Positions 12,501 through 23,227 of a DNA stretch of 64,000 nucleotides are shown piece after piece; the first letter of the stretch is position 1, and each line of letters starts with the position of its first letter. Source of the DNA: Triplophysa rosa (lineage: Eukaryota; Chordata; Actinopteri; Cypriniformes; Nemacheilidae); contig NC_079913.1 in the NCBI RefSeq assembly GCF_024868665.1, positions 15,155,333 through 15,219,332 of the forward strand, written 5' to 3'. Below the pieces are notes generated by a model. That model was not told the origin of the DNA and searched no databases. It saw nothing but the letters and a program-made list of their open reading frames with translations. Both the position numbers and the translations under genes were made by a program.

Positions 12501-13213
12501 AAACCACTTTTTTTATTTCGGAAACCGTCCGAATTTCTGGGGAAACCACTAACTGCTTCTGTTACCGCATTCCATGCTTCTTTTTTACCCGTGCCCGTTA
12601 CCCCTGTGGACACACTTTTGAGTAATACGTTTTTTTTCTGGCTTCCACCTCCGTTAACAAAACCTCATATTCGTTTTCCGTAAAGTTCCTTTTTTGTTTT
12701 TTTTTGCCTTGGCGACATTCTGGGTGCATTTCTCAGAACAAGTGCACCTTTGCGGAAAGCCCTTATATGGAGGTGCTTTGGGCGTGAATAATGCAAATGA
12801 CTAACTCTGTGCACGCGGCCGCTCATTAAGAACACTCCAAAATTAATTAACATTAGGACGAGGTTAAGAACAAATTCATGTGCATACGTACGTGTTGTGA
12901 ATTAGGCGGAACGTTTTCGTGAGAGGTTCAAGTGTGCGTATAAATACGAAAAATCTAAGCAATTATGAGTGAATGAGACGCATTGTCTTTAACAGAATTC
13001 GCTTTTCAAGGACTACAGAGAACGGCTGGAATCGGACTACTGCACTTTACTTCCCGGTAAATGATGTCACTATTCCGAGTTTTTGAAAAATCTCCGCCCA
13101 AAGGAATACGCCAAAAAAGGGGCGAGGCCTTCCTTAGAGAACAGGAAGAGCAGCTGGAGTAGTGTTTGGATATCAGAGATTGTAAACATTTGACTGAGCT
13201 GCGCGCTTCATTC

Positions 13214-13227
13214 CTTTCACTTTCACC
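13214..13227 (-). promoter_or_regulatory. Orphan ISRE/IRF motif
   Basis: CTTTCACTTTCACC reads on the minus strand as GGTGAAAGTGAAAG, an excellent IRF core. A TATA-like TATAAATAC lies upstream near 12,937. No recognisable gene follows, so this may be a chance match or the remnant of a lost interferon-responsive promoter. Confidence 0.3.
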
Positions 13228-13748
13228 ACAGTCCTACAGCTGGTAATAAGAATTCAGCGACACACATTCTAAGATAACCAACGGTCAAATCACAGCTTCC
13301 ATGACTTTAACATCGGCTGTGAAAGCTGTTCTGTGTAATACACTGATATTGTGTGTGTGCGCGCATACCTCTAAAACACTTCTATGAAACGTCCTTTGAA
13401 GTCCTGCTTGCAAAAGTCTCCTAGTCAATCTGCTTGTTTTATTATCCAACTCGGGTGTGATATAAAAGGGCAAAACTAACGGTTCTGTTATTAGTGTTAA
13501 TTAATATAACCGGTCTGACGCCATTCGGTCCGGTGTCATTTCCCTAGCCATAGTAGGAAAAAATTGCGCTCTCTAACAAAGATTGACGTTTGCACATGCA
13601 CTAGCAGACCTCCGTTACACTTCAATCGATACGCATGTTTTTAACTGATGAAGTGAAGTTGACGCCAATGTTACTGTTTATTGCTAAAAGCCAAAGTTTA
13701 TGGATACACGTGCAGGGGAACCAATCACGACAGACTGGGTCAGCTTTA

Positions 13749-14060
13749 CCAATCGGGGTGCGTTTCTCAAAAGCATCGTTAGCCAACTATGGGCACAAGT
13801 TCCATCATTCCAGCATAGTTCAACGATTTAAGTGTTTCCCAAAACCATCGTTCCAACGATCAATCGCAAGCAGCATCGCAAAGTTGCGTGGTTGGAACTA
13901 CAGGTCTAGTGGTTAGAACCACCGTTCCTTATTATTATGACATGTAGACTTAGGCCGCTTTCGCATCAGCGTTCACATCACAGAAAAATGTTGTATCACG
14001 TAAGTGTCCAACATCAATCTAACGTTATATTGACGTCCGGTGCCAGCTGGGCAGTTTTTT
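13749..14060. repeat. Fragments of two interspersed repeats
   Basis: 13,749-13,930 (GGTGCGTTTCTCAAAAGCAT onward) is a decayed repeat rich in inverted AACGAT/ATCGTT words. 13,985-14,050 matches part of the GACGTC-rich element at 43,921-44,110 (AAGTGTCCAACATCAATCT and GACGTCCGGTGCCAGCTGGG). Confidence 0.55.
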
Positions 14061-14479
14061 TCTGTTAAGGTTTTACTGAAAATAACTGGTTTGATGTCAC
14101 CATTATGGTGATCAGTGTTTGTTTTAGTTGTGAAGTTTGACTTGAATTTCTAATACTCTGTATTAGGGATGTAACGGTATCAACATTTCACGATAGATAT
14201 TTATTGAATTTTGTGCAGGAAAAAAAACAAAACAAATGAAGATTTGAAAAAATGTGGTAAAAGTGTTTATTAAACTATGACTGAACAAAGATCACATTTA
14301 TTATTTTTAGATTAGGTAATTTTAAAGTGCAAAGAACAGTAATATAATAGCATAAAAATTAATAACATAAAAATTGAGAACATGAAACATGAAAAAATTA
14401 AAATGAAAAAAGTTTGAGTTGTTTGTCAACTTTTAACAACTCACAACCAGTCAGGTACTCGCCTCATTCACTGCTTCAC

Positions 14480-14695
14480 TCACACACTCACCTCATTCAC
14501 TGCTTCACTCACTGCTATTTTTTTTCTCCTCGTATCATCATGAAACTTTTCGGGGTGATGTAACAAATGGCTCTTCATATTAGTCGTATTCCCCGAATTG
14601 TACTTCACCGCAGTCTGGCAGTGTCTGCATATTGTTTTTTGTCTGTCCGTCACCTTTTCTCGTTTCTTGTTACGGGAAAACCGAAATGCTTCCAC
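14480..14695 (-). pseudogene. BED-type zinc finger, N-terminus of a hAT (ZBED-like) transposase relic
   Basis: The 71-codon minus-strand frame contains ICRHCQTAVKYNSGNTTNM followed by KSHLLHH: Cys-x2-Cys, then a His pair, the BED-finger layout of hAT transposases. The catalytic domain is missing. A hAT-like end (TAGGGATGTAACGGTAT) lies at about 14,164 and another possible end near 14,730, so the relic is an internally deleted element of roughly 0.6 kb. Confidence 0.6.
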
Positions 14696-15428
14696 ACATG
14701 CGATTTATAATTCGCTTTAGCTTCAACTAGAGGTGGGCGGAATGGCCAAAAATCTATTTCAAGGAATGAGTAATTTTATTTCACGGTAACGATATATTTC
14801 ATGAAACAATCTCCCATTATAATTCTATATTTTATACCTCATTTTTCTTAGATTGATTTAACTAATTTATTTATTACAGTTCATTTAAATGCTCACCATA
14901 GTTAAAATGTAGGTAAGTTATGAAAATGTACTAAAGATATCAAATTAAGTTCTGATAATCAGATGTATTATTTATTCATATTTATCTTCTGGCTATATCA
15001 TATGTATACAGTAGGAAGATAGACAACATATATAACAGTAAAGTATGAATATGCACAAACAATGAGAGTACAGTATATGACTAAACTGGTGTTCATGGGG
15101 TCTGTACTGTAGGTCTTTATCGCTCTTCACTCTCTATTAGATGAGCACTTTTAGTGTGTTGCTACTCTCTGTCTTCAGGTTTGTTTATTCTCCGCCTTGT
15201 TTTTGCACTGCGAGTCTCTGGTGACTCCTCACGCGTCTCCCAAAACTGGAGGTAGAAGCGCGTCACATCAAAGCGCTCACGCGCATCATCGCGCATTTCA
15301 GTGCAAGTTTCACCTTGGCTCGCCTGAAGTTAAACTTTATAAAACTATTAACAGCTTTTAAAAACAACCTGACTTCTGAAATACGTGTTGAGAATGAGCT
15401 TTTGTAAACGGCAGAATGAAAACTTCAC

Positions 15429-15495
15429 GCTGCAATGCATGCTGGGTAACATCATAGTACAAAACTCATTCATGACTCCCAGCATGCATTGCAGC
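15429..15495. repeat. Hairpin repeat, copy 1
   Basis: Perfect 18-bp stem: GCTGCAATGCATGCTGGG at 15,429-15,446 and its complement at 15,478-15,495, with a 31-nt loop. The stem extends a few more bases with one mismatch. The same 11-bp stem core and the same loop length recur at 23,175 and 38,693. Confidence 0.75.
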
Positions 15496-15995
15496 ATGAA
15501 GCTTCTCAGTTGATTCTTACCATTGTTGAGGTTCATACACTGAGTCTTCATATAGTTCTTAATTATGAACTGTTACGGTTCATGTGCATAAATCATTTAG
15601 AAGACTTTTATGATATCTGTTTGTCTCAAAACAGTTATCTTCCATTGACGTCCTTAAGATTTGGAGTAGTGTCCGCCTCGAGGTGAGCTGTTCTGATCTT
15701 CCTATTGTGTATTAAACTACAGCAGTAGGAGACGTTAAGTCAATTTAGGGATTTTACGTGTAAAGGCAGACGTCATAGTTACCTCATATCATACAAGCAG
15801 CCTAACATGTTGTGACGAGTCTGTGATTGTATTATGTAGACTGCCATTACCCACGCCAAGGGAAATGAGTCAGAGACAAGGGAGGTTGTATCCTGCACGT
15901 GTCCATGTAGAGATACCATATCAGACAGGGACCCTGCCACACAATCGGCGGCAAATGACCATCTCCCATGAGCTAATATGTGCTGAGCAGACTTG

Positions 15996-16139
15996 ATGGA
16001 AGCCGAATCCCCAGATATGCTGCCGCTGTTTGAGAGCTTGCTCGAGCAGGAGGAGGGTGAACCGGGGGATGAGGACGCAGCGAGCGATGCTAACACTAAC
16101 CTCCTCAACTTGGATATGAACGACGAAGAGGAGGAATAA
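15996..16139 (+). other. Short acidic ORF (47 aa), probably part of a decayed retroelement
   Basis: Begins MEAESPDMLPLFESLLEQEE and ends in DEEEE; it is strongly acidic. It lies just upstream of a DIRS-like gag fragment on the same strand and may be a piece of the same element. No independent function was recognised. Confidence 0.3.
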
Positions 16140-16223
16140 AATTCACAAACAAATCAGCCTCGTAAGCAGACATCAACCTGCATGAAGTGTGTAAAAGATT
16201 TTTTGGAAGAGATGGGGTAGCAG

Positions 16224-16654
16224 TTGGATTCAGGAGCACCGAACCCGGTATTGTGGGAAGAGATTTGTGTGGTAAATAATTTAATTCTGCACTCTTACTT
16301 TAGCGCGCAGACATGGGAGGTGATGGATGCAGCTTATGATCCTACGAAAGGGTTGTTTGGTCCAGTCCTCCAGAAAATGAGGGAAGCACCCTCAGCAAAC
16401 TGGAGATGAAGCTTTTATCCTCTGTTTGCCACGCTAGAACCTCTCAACCGGCACGACAGGGCTTTGCAGCAGCTGCAGTAGCGAGAGGGAGACCGGTGGG
16501 TGCTAGAGTTCTAAGACCTGCTCACAGCGGACAGCAAGCTGGTCAGCGACCACGGCCAGATGGCACTGGACCTTGGGGGAAAGACCGTCCGCCCCGCCCC
16601 ACCCCACGGAGAGGAAGAAGTGTACGACCTGACATGCAGACATGCTGCTGCTAA
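16224..16654 (+). pseudogene. DIRS-like (tyrosine-recombinase retrotransposon) gag fragment
   Basis: Frame 16,224-16,409 reads WEVMDAAYDPTKGLFGPVLQ, then stops. An overlapping frame (16,406-16,654) continues with an Ala/Arg/Gly/Pro-rich tail (GFAAAAVARGRPVGARVLRP). Both parts resemble the gag-like ORF of teleost DIRS elements as I remember them, joined by a frameshift. No reverse transcriptase or recombinase follows. Confidence 0.45.
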
Positions 16655-16689
16655 CTTCAGATTTAGAATTTAACGTTTTTGTATTTATT

Positions 16690-17500
16690 AAAGGAGTCAT
16701 GAACTGACCTTTTTATTGTTTTATACTGTTGTATGAGGTCTACTTATGACGTTTGCATGGTTTTTACTTAATAGGCTATTTTCTACCAGGTTTTGAGGCC
16801 GGCTCTACAAAAGCTCAGTTTTAATGGGCGTGCCGCATTGAAGACTTGGAAGTAAACACCCACTGCTATGAGTTGGAGCCTTCTGTGAATTTGGTTAGAC
16901 ACGTAATGTTAGGTTACACAAGGCATATCAAGAGATCTCAGACAAAGCAATAGTGACGCATAGTACAAATATGTTTTACTCACATAAGATTGCTGCGCCA
17001 CTCCTGTCGGATCCAATGTTGATGGCACAGCACTGCTTTATCATTTTAGTCTCTCAGCAAATCCAGCGTCGACCTGTGCCGTGTTCACAATGGAATCCGA
17101 TGTGAAATGAGCAAACAAACGCTCAATGTTTTACCCACGTGAGCTAGAACCTCTTTAAAAATAAACTTCAACCACGCATTAGTAATGTCAGAATCCGAAG
17201 GAAGGTTATGCAGCGACTGTGTTCTTCCACAACCAGGCACTGCACAATATTTAGCGATCTTTAACGGCATGTTTATTGCTTGCTCGCTCTATCTGGTTCC
17301 ATGAAACTTACTTCAGTACAGTCATGAGTACCCCACCAGTGGGTGGGGCTAGAGAAGTAGTCGTTGATATTATTCTGTAGAGGCGGTGTTCAACCTATCT
17401 ATGACATCATAGGTGCATTCCAGGACCTGGCGTTCGCTGGGCCTGGTGTCAATAACAGTTGAGATTTCAGTAACAAGGGCATTTTCAGTTCTGACACTTA
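16690..17500 (-). mobile_element. THAP-encoding DNA transposon relic
   Basis: Starts near TTAAAGGAGTCATGAACTGA and contains a THAP-domain relic on the minus strand. A zinc-finger THAP protein is encoded by several fish DNA transposons (P-like and ISL2EU/PHIS types). I cannot tell which from the fragment. Boundaries are approximate. Confidence 0.45.
17000..17270 (-). pseudogene. THAP domain with frameshifts
   Basis: The minus frame begins MPLKIAKYCAVPGCGRTQSL and continues through LPSD and AWLKFIF: the C-x4-C start and Pro/Trp positions of a THAP DNA-binding domain. After the third zinc cysteine (SVC) a one-base deletion shifts the frame; the shifted frame reads HFTSDS, the expected C-x2-H continuation. 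A later shift separates AERLK from AVPSTLDP. The domain is recognisable over its full ~85 residues but not translatable. Confidence 0.7.
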
Positions 17501-17608
17501 CAGGATGTTCACATGAATACAATTCCCTCTTATCTGTCTATTGATCTATTTCCATACTTGCATACATACCCTAATGAAAATAGACAAAGTTTCATTTTCA
17601 GCATCGTT

Positions 17609-18520
17609 ACTTAAGTCTTCAGACTCGCATTATAATTCAGAAACGTATTACACGAATTTTGATCAATTTCAGGAATGCTCAAATGACCCCTCTTCTGCTG
17701 AGACCCCTCTTGCTGCAGAACCAGAGGCCACCCCACAGACTGTCTTATTTCAACCATTTTCTACTCCAAGTCCTGTGACAGTGAAGGAACAAAGGTCAGA
17801 GGAATTTCTTTCGGATGGAGGTAATTACATTATTGACACAGGCATCCATGTGTGTAACCTGTCTGCCTCATATACAGTATGCACAAAAAGACCCTAATAC
17901 TTTCAGTAATTTTGGCATTTTGTGAATCTCCTTTAGAACTGCCGAGCACAACGCCACTGCCTATTGCTGCTTCTCCTCGTGCAGCCCGCACTGGACCTAT
18001 TAAGACAGGAGGTCGAGTCTTTGTGTTGGACCATAACAGATGGCCAGAGCCAATGAGAAATGCCATTGATGGTTTGCTGGCCAAGCACCATGGGAGCAAG
18101 GATCTCCTTAAAAAGGTGGATGCAGAATATGCTGCTATGGTACAGAGTGCCTGCACTGACCCCAACAGCCTTCTACACCCAACCACAAAGCAGCACATAA
18201 GCAGGTACATAAAACACCTTGCTAAAAAGAAGAACACAAATGCCTCTCTCAACACCAGCCCAGAAAAGCTTCTTGAGACACAGCAGTTATGGCAGCGTCT
18301 TCACTCAGGAGGCGAAACCATTAGTGTTCCAGTGAAAACACTGCCACCTGCCCCATTTAATCCACCAGCAAAGAGCGTTCCTGAGGCTGTCCCCCTGGAC
18401 AAGGCAATGCTTGAGAAGATGGTAAAGGACATTGTAGAGAAGCAGCAGGCAGTACAGCATCAACAACAACAACAGCAGCAGATCCAAAAAACGCTAACTA
18501 GATCTTGTTTAGTGTGGCCA
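17609..18520 (+). pseudogene. Spliced ORF of unknown function, cut short by a repeat
   Basis: Two exons join in frame: one ending at 17,820 (SDG, donor GTAATT) and one starting at 17,936 (acceptor CCTTTAG, continuing ELPSTTPLPIAA). The 115-bp intron is typical of fish. The product has a Pro-rich start, a conserved-looking core (FVLDHNRWPEPMRNAIDG, then LLHPTTKQHISRYIKHLAKK) and a polyglutamine end near 18,462-18,490. I do not recognise a named domain. Similar proteins occur in several copies in fish as I recall, so it may come from a mobile element. Just after TRSCL the frame runs into a CACACTGTAAAAAA repeat and stops, so the 3' part is missing. The true start is not visible. Confidence 0.4.
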
Positions 18521-19410
18521 CACTGTAAAAAATTAGAGGTAAAATAATGGTGAAATGCATGGCAGCACAGGGTGCCAAAGGTTTACCATTAACAGAAATA
18601 ACGGTACACCCTGAACTGAGGTCACGTGTTTAAACTGTGAACATAAGAAAACATGTGTCTACCATAAAATAAAATAACATGTTTTCACTGTAGTACAAAT
18701 GATTTGTCTGTTAATTAAAACAATGACTTCAATTAAAATGGTTGAATTTATAAATTGGTAAAATGAAAAAGCAACAGTATTCAAACTTTAAAAGTACACT
18801 GACAAAACTTTATGTGTGTGTTTACTACTTTTAAACAAGTACTTTGTTAATTAGTTGTTTACACAACTTCTATTATTACTTATTTTGTTTATTGTGTCAC
18901 AAAGCAAGCAAAGACTATGAGGTGATAGACTGCACAACCACATGAAGACTTACCACCGAAAGTGGACAAACCATAGACTTTAGCTCTCCAAATGGAGATG
19001 GTGCTCAGTGTCTATACACAAACACAAAACACCATCAGGGTAACACACGTTACGTGAAAATGATCGTATAAACATTAACTAAACAACTTATAATGTTAAA
19101 AAACACTCAAATGTACACAGCTGCACTAAAAACTAAAACAAATATATCAAGAAACTAAGTGATGAATGAAATATGACATGTTGTGCAGAGTTAAACAGGG
19201 AATTGTGGGAAAGTCCTTCACAGTTGTTCACAGTATATGTGACGGTTATTTACAGTTTAATTCTACAGAGATGTCAGTGGAAAGAAATAGTGAAGTGCAC
19301 GGCAGCACAGGGTGCCAAACATTGAGCATCAACAGAAATAAGGTCTGTACACTGTGAACTGAAGTGACGTGATCTGAACAAACTGACTGTGAAATGAACA
19401 GAGAAATTCT
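18521..19410. repeat. Pair of related interspersed repeats
   Basis: CGGCAGCACAGGGTGCCAAA-like sequence, followed by AACAGAAATAA and a CTGAACTGAGGTCACGTG-like stretch, occurs at 18,560-18,640 and again at 19,300-19,375. The first copy truncates the ORF at 17.6-18.5 kb. No gene seen between them. Confidence 0.55.
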
Positions 19411-19923
19411 GTAGTTCTGACACAACCAGTGTTTTCTGTGAGAAATCCTCATGAAACTCTACAAACACCATCACCACCTTCACTTATTACAACACCACCT
19501 TCACTTTATTTCTCTTGTGCGTTTACAAAAGATCTTATTGACAATGAACACAAGTTCAGATGTTGAGGGTTGTTGTTTAGTCACCATTATGATGATCAGT
19601 GTTTGCTTTACTTGGGCTCTTGACTCTTTGCTTTTACCTTCAGGTTTTCTTGAGCTTTTATGGCTGAAACAAGCTGAGAGAAAGTGATTTCATGTTCTTT
19701 CTGATGGTGAGAGTCATCATCTACTGGCCGTCTCCATTCATGTATTCACTGGTTATAAGTGCTTGTGTGATGCTCCCAGACATTACAGTGTTAAGTGATA
19801 TTATGAAGGACTTTAAAACACATCATGCACATTAAAAATGATAAACCATGAGATACACAGACATCAAGATTCAGCCTGTTCATCTCTGCATACATCGCAT
19901 AAAAGGGCCGAACCGCTCCTGTG

Positions 19924-20000
19924 GTAGCGTGGCCCGGCGGTCTAAGGTGACTGAAATCCATTGGTGTCTCCCCGCGCAGGTTCAAACCCTGCCGACTACG
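19924..20000 (+). pseudogene. tRNA-Ser relic
   Basis: The 3' half (GAAATCCATTGG, then TCTCCCCGCGCAGGTTC and GCCGACTACG) is that of a eukaryotic tRNA-Ser. The 5' half lacks a base in the acceptor stem (GTAGCG for GTAGTCG), and the 5' strand of the anticodon stem is deleted, so no cloverleaf can form. Confidence 0.75.
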
Positions 20001-20325
20001 GCTGCTGTGCTTTAGGCGTTCGCTTTGTCGGCCATACAGTTTCGCGAGCCGCTTTGTTGCTTTAACCCAAGTCGGCAGCATGGGATGAACAGAGAGTGAG
20101 AGAACACGATGCAGCCCTTTATAGACTCCCACGTGTTTGTTTCGAGCGGCTCTGTTACAGATGGAAAGTGTTCCTGATATAACCAGCCTAATGGCTGGTT
20201 GCCAGTACGCTCGCCTGCTTTTGCTCAAAGTGCAGTTGACACGCTCTCTCTGCTTTTTGTAAATGCGTCTTTCATGCGGGATTCCATCAAAACTGTGTAA
20301 CGAGCACCAGAAGGATATAGAAGCA

Positions 20326-21189
20326 NNNNNNNNNNNNNNNNNNNNNNNNNNNNNNNNNNNNNNNNNNNNNNNNNNNNNNNNNNNNNNNNNNNNNNNNNNN
20401 NNNNNNNNNNNNNNNNNNNNNNNNNNNNNNNNNNNNNNNNNNNNNNNNNNNNNNNNNNNNNNNNNNNNNNNNNNNNNNNNNNNNNNNNNNNNNNNNNNNN
20501 NNNNNNNNNNNNNNNNNNNNNNNNNNNNNNNNNNNNNNNNNNNNNNNNNNNNNNNNNNNNNNNNNNNNNNNNNNNNNNNNNNNNNNNNNNNNNNNNNNNN
20601 NNNNNNNNNNNNNNNNNNNNNNNNNNNNNNNNNNNNNNNNNNNNNNNNNNNNNNNNNNNNNNNNNNNNNNNNNNNNNNNNNNNNNNNNNNNNNNNNNNNN
20701 NNNNNNNNNNNNNNNNNNNNNNNNNNNNNNNNNNNNNNNNNNNNNNNNNNNNNNNNNNNNNNNNNNNNNNNNNNNNNNNNNNNNNNNNNNNNNNNNNNNN
20801 NNNNNNNNNNNNNNNNNNNNNNNNNNNNNNNNNNNNNNNNNNNNNNNNNNNNNNNNNNNNNNNNNNNNNNNNNNNNNNNNNNNNNNNNNNNNNNNNNNNN
20901 NNNNNNNNNNNNNNNNNNNNNNNNNNNNNNNNNNNNNNNNNNNNNNNNNNNNNNNNNNNNNNNNNNNNNNNNNNNNNNNNNNNNNNNNNNNNNNNNNNNN
21001 NNNNNNNNNNNNNNNNNNNNNNNNNNNNNNNNNNNNNNNNNNNNNNNNNNNNNNNNNNNNNNNNNNNNNNNNNNNNNNNNNNNNNNNNNNNNNNNNNNNN
21101 NNNNNNNNNNNNNNNNNNNNNNNNNNNNNNNNNNNNNNNNNNNNNNNNNNNNNNNNNNNNNNNNNNNNNNNNNNNNNNNNNNNNNNNNN
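20326..21189. other. Assembly gap (864 N)
   Basis: An uninterrupted run of N inside the tRNA-rich block. Long ORFs crossing it are meaningless. More tRNA copies may be hidden here. Confidence 1.
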
Positions 21190-21312
21190 GATCTTTGCTT
21201 CAGCGCATGCACCAGAAATTCCTTGAGACCTCAGCAAAACCTGCCAATCCCCTCCCTGCAGATGTAGTCAACAAGTCCTGCTAGCGCAGCTTTGCCGGAG
21301 GGCCGGTTGCTT

Positions 21313-21384
21313 GCCGTGATCGTATAGTGGTTAGTACTCTGCGTTGTGGCCGCAGCAACGCCGGTTCGAATCCGGGTCACGGCA
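21313..21384 (+). tRNA. tRNA-His, anticodon GTG
   Basis: A 72-nt cloverleaf starting GCCGTGATCGTATAGTGG with anticodon GTG at 21,346-21,348, loop TTGTGGC, T loop TTCGAAT and discriminator A. Acceptor and anticodon stems are intact. The outermost T-stem pair is G:G (49-65), a mismatch against the usual C:G. The first T run downstream is about 46 nt away, so termination by Pol III may be poor. Confidence 0.85.
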
Positions 21385-21626
21385 GAACGCCACGTGCTGT
21401 GTTTGTGTCGTTGATGTGATCCTGCCTGTCACTTTTTGACGTCTCCATTACATCGCCCGTTACGCTGCCGGATCGTCCCTCTGTGCCGCACGAGTTAAGC
21501 CCAGAGGGCACCGAACCTGTGGTAGTCGTGGCCCAGCTGTTGTACCTGGTCCGCGTGAACTTGCGGCTGTACAGCCAACTGAGAGATACAGTGGCGTAAA
21601 AGGGCCTGCTGAAGCCGCAGTCCTGA

Positions 21627-21708
21627 GGTAGCGTGGCCGAGCGGTCTAAGGCGCTGGATTAAAGCTCCAGTATCTTCGGAGGCGTGGGTTCAAATCCCAC
21701 CGCTGCCA
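21627..21708 (+). tRNA. tRNA-Leu body with anticodon AAA
   Basis: An 82-nt class II tRNA with the tRNA-Leu backbone: GGTAGCGTGGCCGAGCGG, a long variable arm, T loop TTCAAAT and discriminator A. The acceptor stem pairs fully apart from a T-G wobble. The anticodon loop is TTAAAGC, so the anticodon at 21,661-21,663 is AAA (Phe codon UUU), where the related copy at 22,562 has AAG (Leu). If transcribed and charged by leucyl-tRNA synthetase it would insert Leu at UUU. No nearby T-run terminator is seen, so it may be silent. Confidence 0.8.
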
Positions 21709-22139
21709 ATCTGCCAGATAGCGCACAGGCTGAGCTGAGAGGGCAGCCATTAATTAGCATCTCACTAACATGTACCTGCAGACCGTCTGAGCCAAATGGG
21801 CAGGTACAGGGGGGCTCGATAAGGGAGATGCAACTGCGGCTAGGCTCACCTCCAGGGACAGGGTTGAATAACCGAGCATTGAGAAGTTACGCAGAGCTCT
21901 TATGCCTGGGCCTCACTAAAATATTTTTTTAAATAATTTTTTTTTTTTTTAATTTTTAAATTAGAGTTTCTGACGGTGCGCCGTGTTGTGACGAAGACAG
22001 CGCAACCCACACGCGATCGGATTACCAAACAGTTCTGACTGTGAACCACGGTCTGACTGGCTTGTGAACACAAGAAATCTCGCAAACTCTCTGGAGACTT
22101 CAGAATACGTTTTTTCTTTTATTTCACTGTATGTTTATT

Positions 22140-22182
22140 ATACATATATATATATATATATACATGTGTGTGTGTGTATAAA
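22140..22182. repeat. TA/TG microsatellite
   Basis: About nine TA units followed by CATGTGTGTGTGTGTA. Confidence 0.9.
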
Positions 22183-22561
22183 TATACTACACATTCAATG
22201 TAAACCTATGTGTACATATAACCTTTAATGTGATTTACAAATGTTTGCTTTGCAGGAACCTTTAAGGAAATCATGGGAAAAAAGACCAAAGAAAAGCTGT
22301 CAGGGCAGTTTTTAAAACACGTCTGACTTTCACTTACCTGCCAACTCCCAGAGCCACATTATCCGGTTCAGGTGTACTTGATGATCTGAAATCTACAGGT
22401 GGCATCGCCTCCAGAGAAAGGACTGAACGCCCCTGCATCAGAAAGGTGCACAGAACCCTAAGCGGACAGAACCCTGTAAATTACTGACTGTCTGTGAAAC
22501 GTTGTCGGGGCCTAATGTCAAACACAATGGTGGAAACGGCCCGCAGAAGATGCCTTTTCGA

Positions 22562-22621
22562 GGTAGCGTGGCCGAGCGGTCTAAGGCGCTGGATTAAGGC
22601 TCCAGTCTCTTCGGAGGCGTG
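22562..22621 (+). pseudogene. tRNA-Leu(AAG), 3' truncated
   Basis: Identical to a tRNA-Leu(AAG) from base 1 through the anticodon arm and most of the variable arm. It then switches to an unrelated repeat (ATTTGTACCTTTAGGGG), so the T arm and 3' acceptor strand are absent. The internal A box is intact but the B box is lost. Confidence 0.85.
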
Positions 22622-22890
22622 ATTTGTACCTTTAGGGGTACAATGGTTGTCACTGGGGCAGTACCCTCAAAGGGACACATATTGTACCTTTCCACATGGA
22701 TACCCAGACAGCAAGCAATCATTGAATCAATGTCAACAAATAGCTGATTGGTGAATGTTAATTGCATTGAATCAATATCACTTTTGCACCTGCAATTAAT
22801 GTTGAAACAAACCACCATTATTGTGATCAGTGTTTGCTTTAGTTGGGCTCTTGACTCTTGAGTTTAATGTGAAGTTTTCATTACTGTGTA
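22622..22890. repeat. Modular CACCAT-core repeat, copy
   Basis: Carries TCAATATCACTTTTGCACC, also found at 32,918-32,945, and the CACCATTATTGTGATCAG core near 22,812 that recurs through the window. Confidence 0.6.
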
Positions 22891-23174
22891 ACACATATGT
22901 TGTGCCAAAGAAAACTAAGATCCAGTGGGGTCAGAAAATGATTGTTATTTCATCACAATGAGTGTGATATGTTATTAATATGTGAACGTTCAGTTATGAC
23001 ACAGCTTAAAGAGAATAAAGCAGCGTTATGGACGAGTAACAGGATACATTTTTTCACAAAATTGTCTCACAAAACTGTTACATTTCTGAATCAGTTAGAC
23101 ATGAAGAATCGGTGTATGAATCTCAACAATGGTGACAATCATCAAACTAATTCAGATAAACAGATCAACTGCAA

Positions 23175-23227
23175 TGCATGCTGGGAGTCATGAATGAGTT
23201 TTGTACTATGCTGTTACCCAGCATGCA
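23175..23227. repeat. Hairpin repeat, copy 2
   Basis: TGCATGCTGGG at 23,175-23,185 pairs with CCCAGCATGCA at 23,217-23,227 across a 31-nt loop. The loop is the near-exact reverse complement of that of copy 1 at 15,447-15,477. Confidence 0.75.

Noticed and set aside
19924..20000. A Leu-Ser chimeric tRNA
   Set aside because: The 5' part is better explained as tRNA-Ser with a one-base deletion in the acceptor stem and a lost anticodon-stem strand, rather than a fusion.
19791..21267. Long ORFs of 473, 334 and 316 codons on both strands
   Set aside because: They consist mostly of the N gap; only the short ends are real sequence, part of it tRNA-derived.
22562..22621. Functional tRNA-Leu(AAG)
   Set aside because: Sequence departs from tRNA before the T arm, so no B box or 3' acceptor strand exists.
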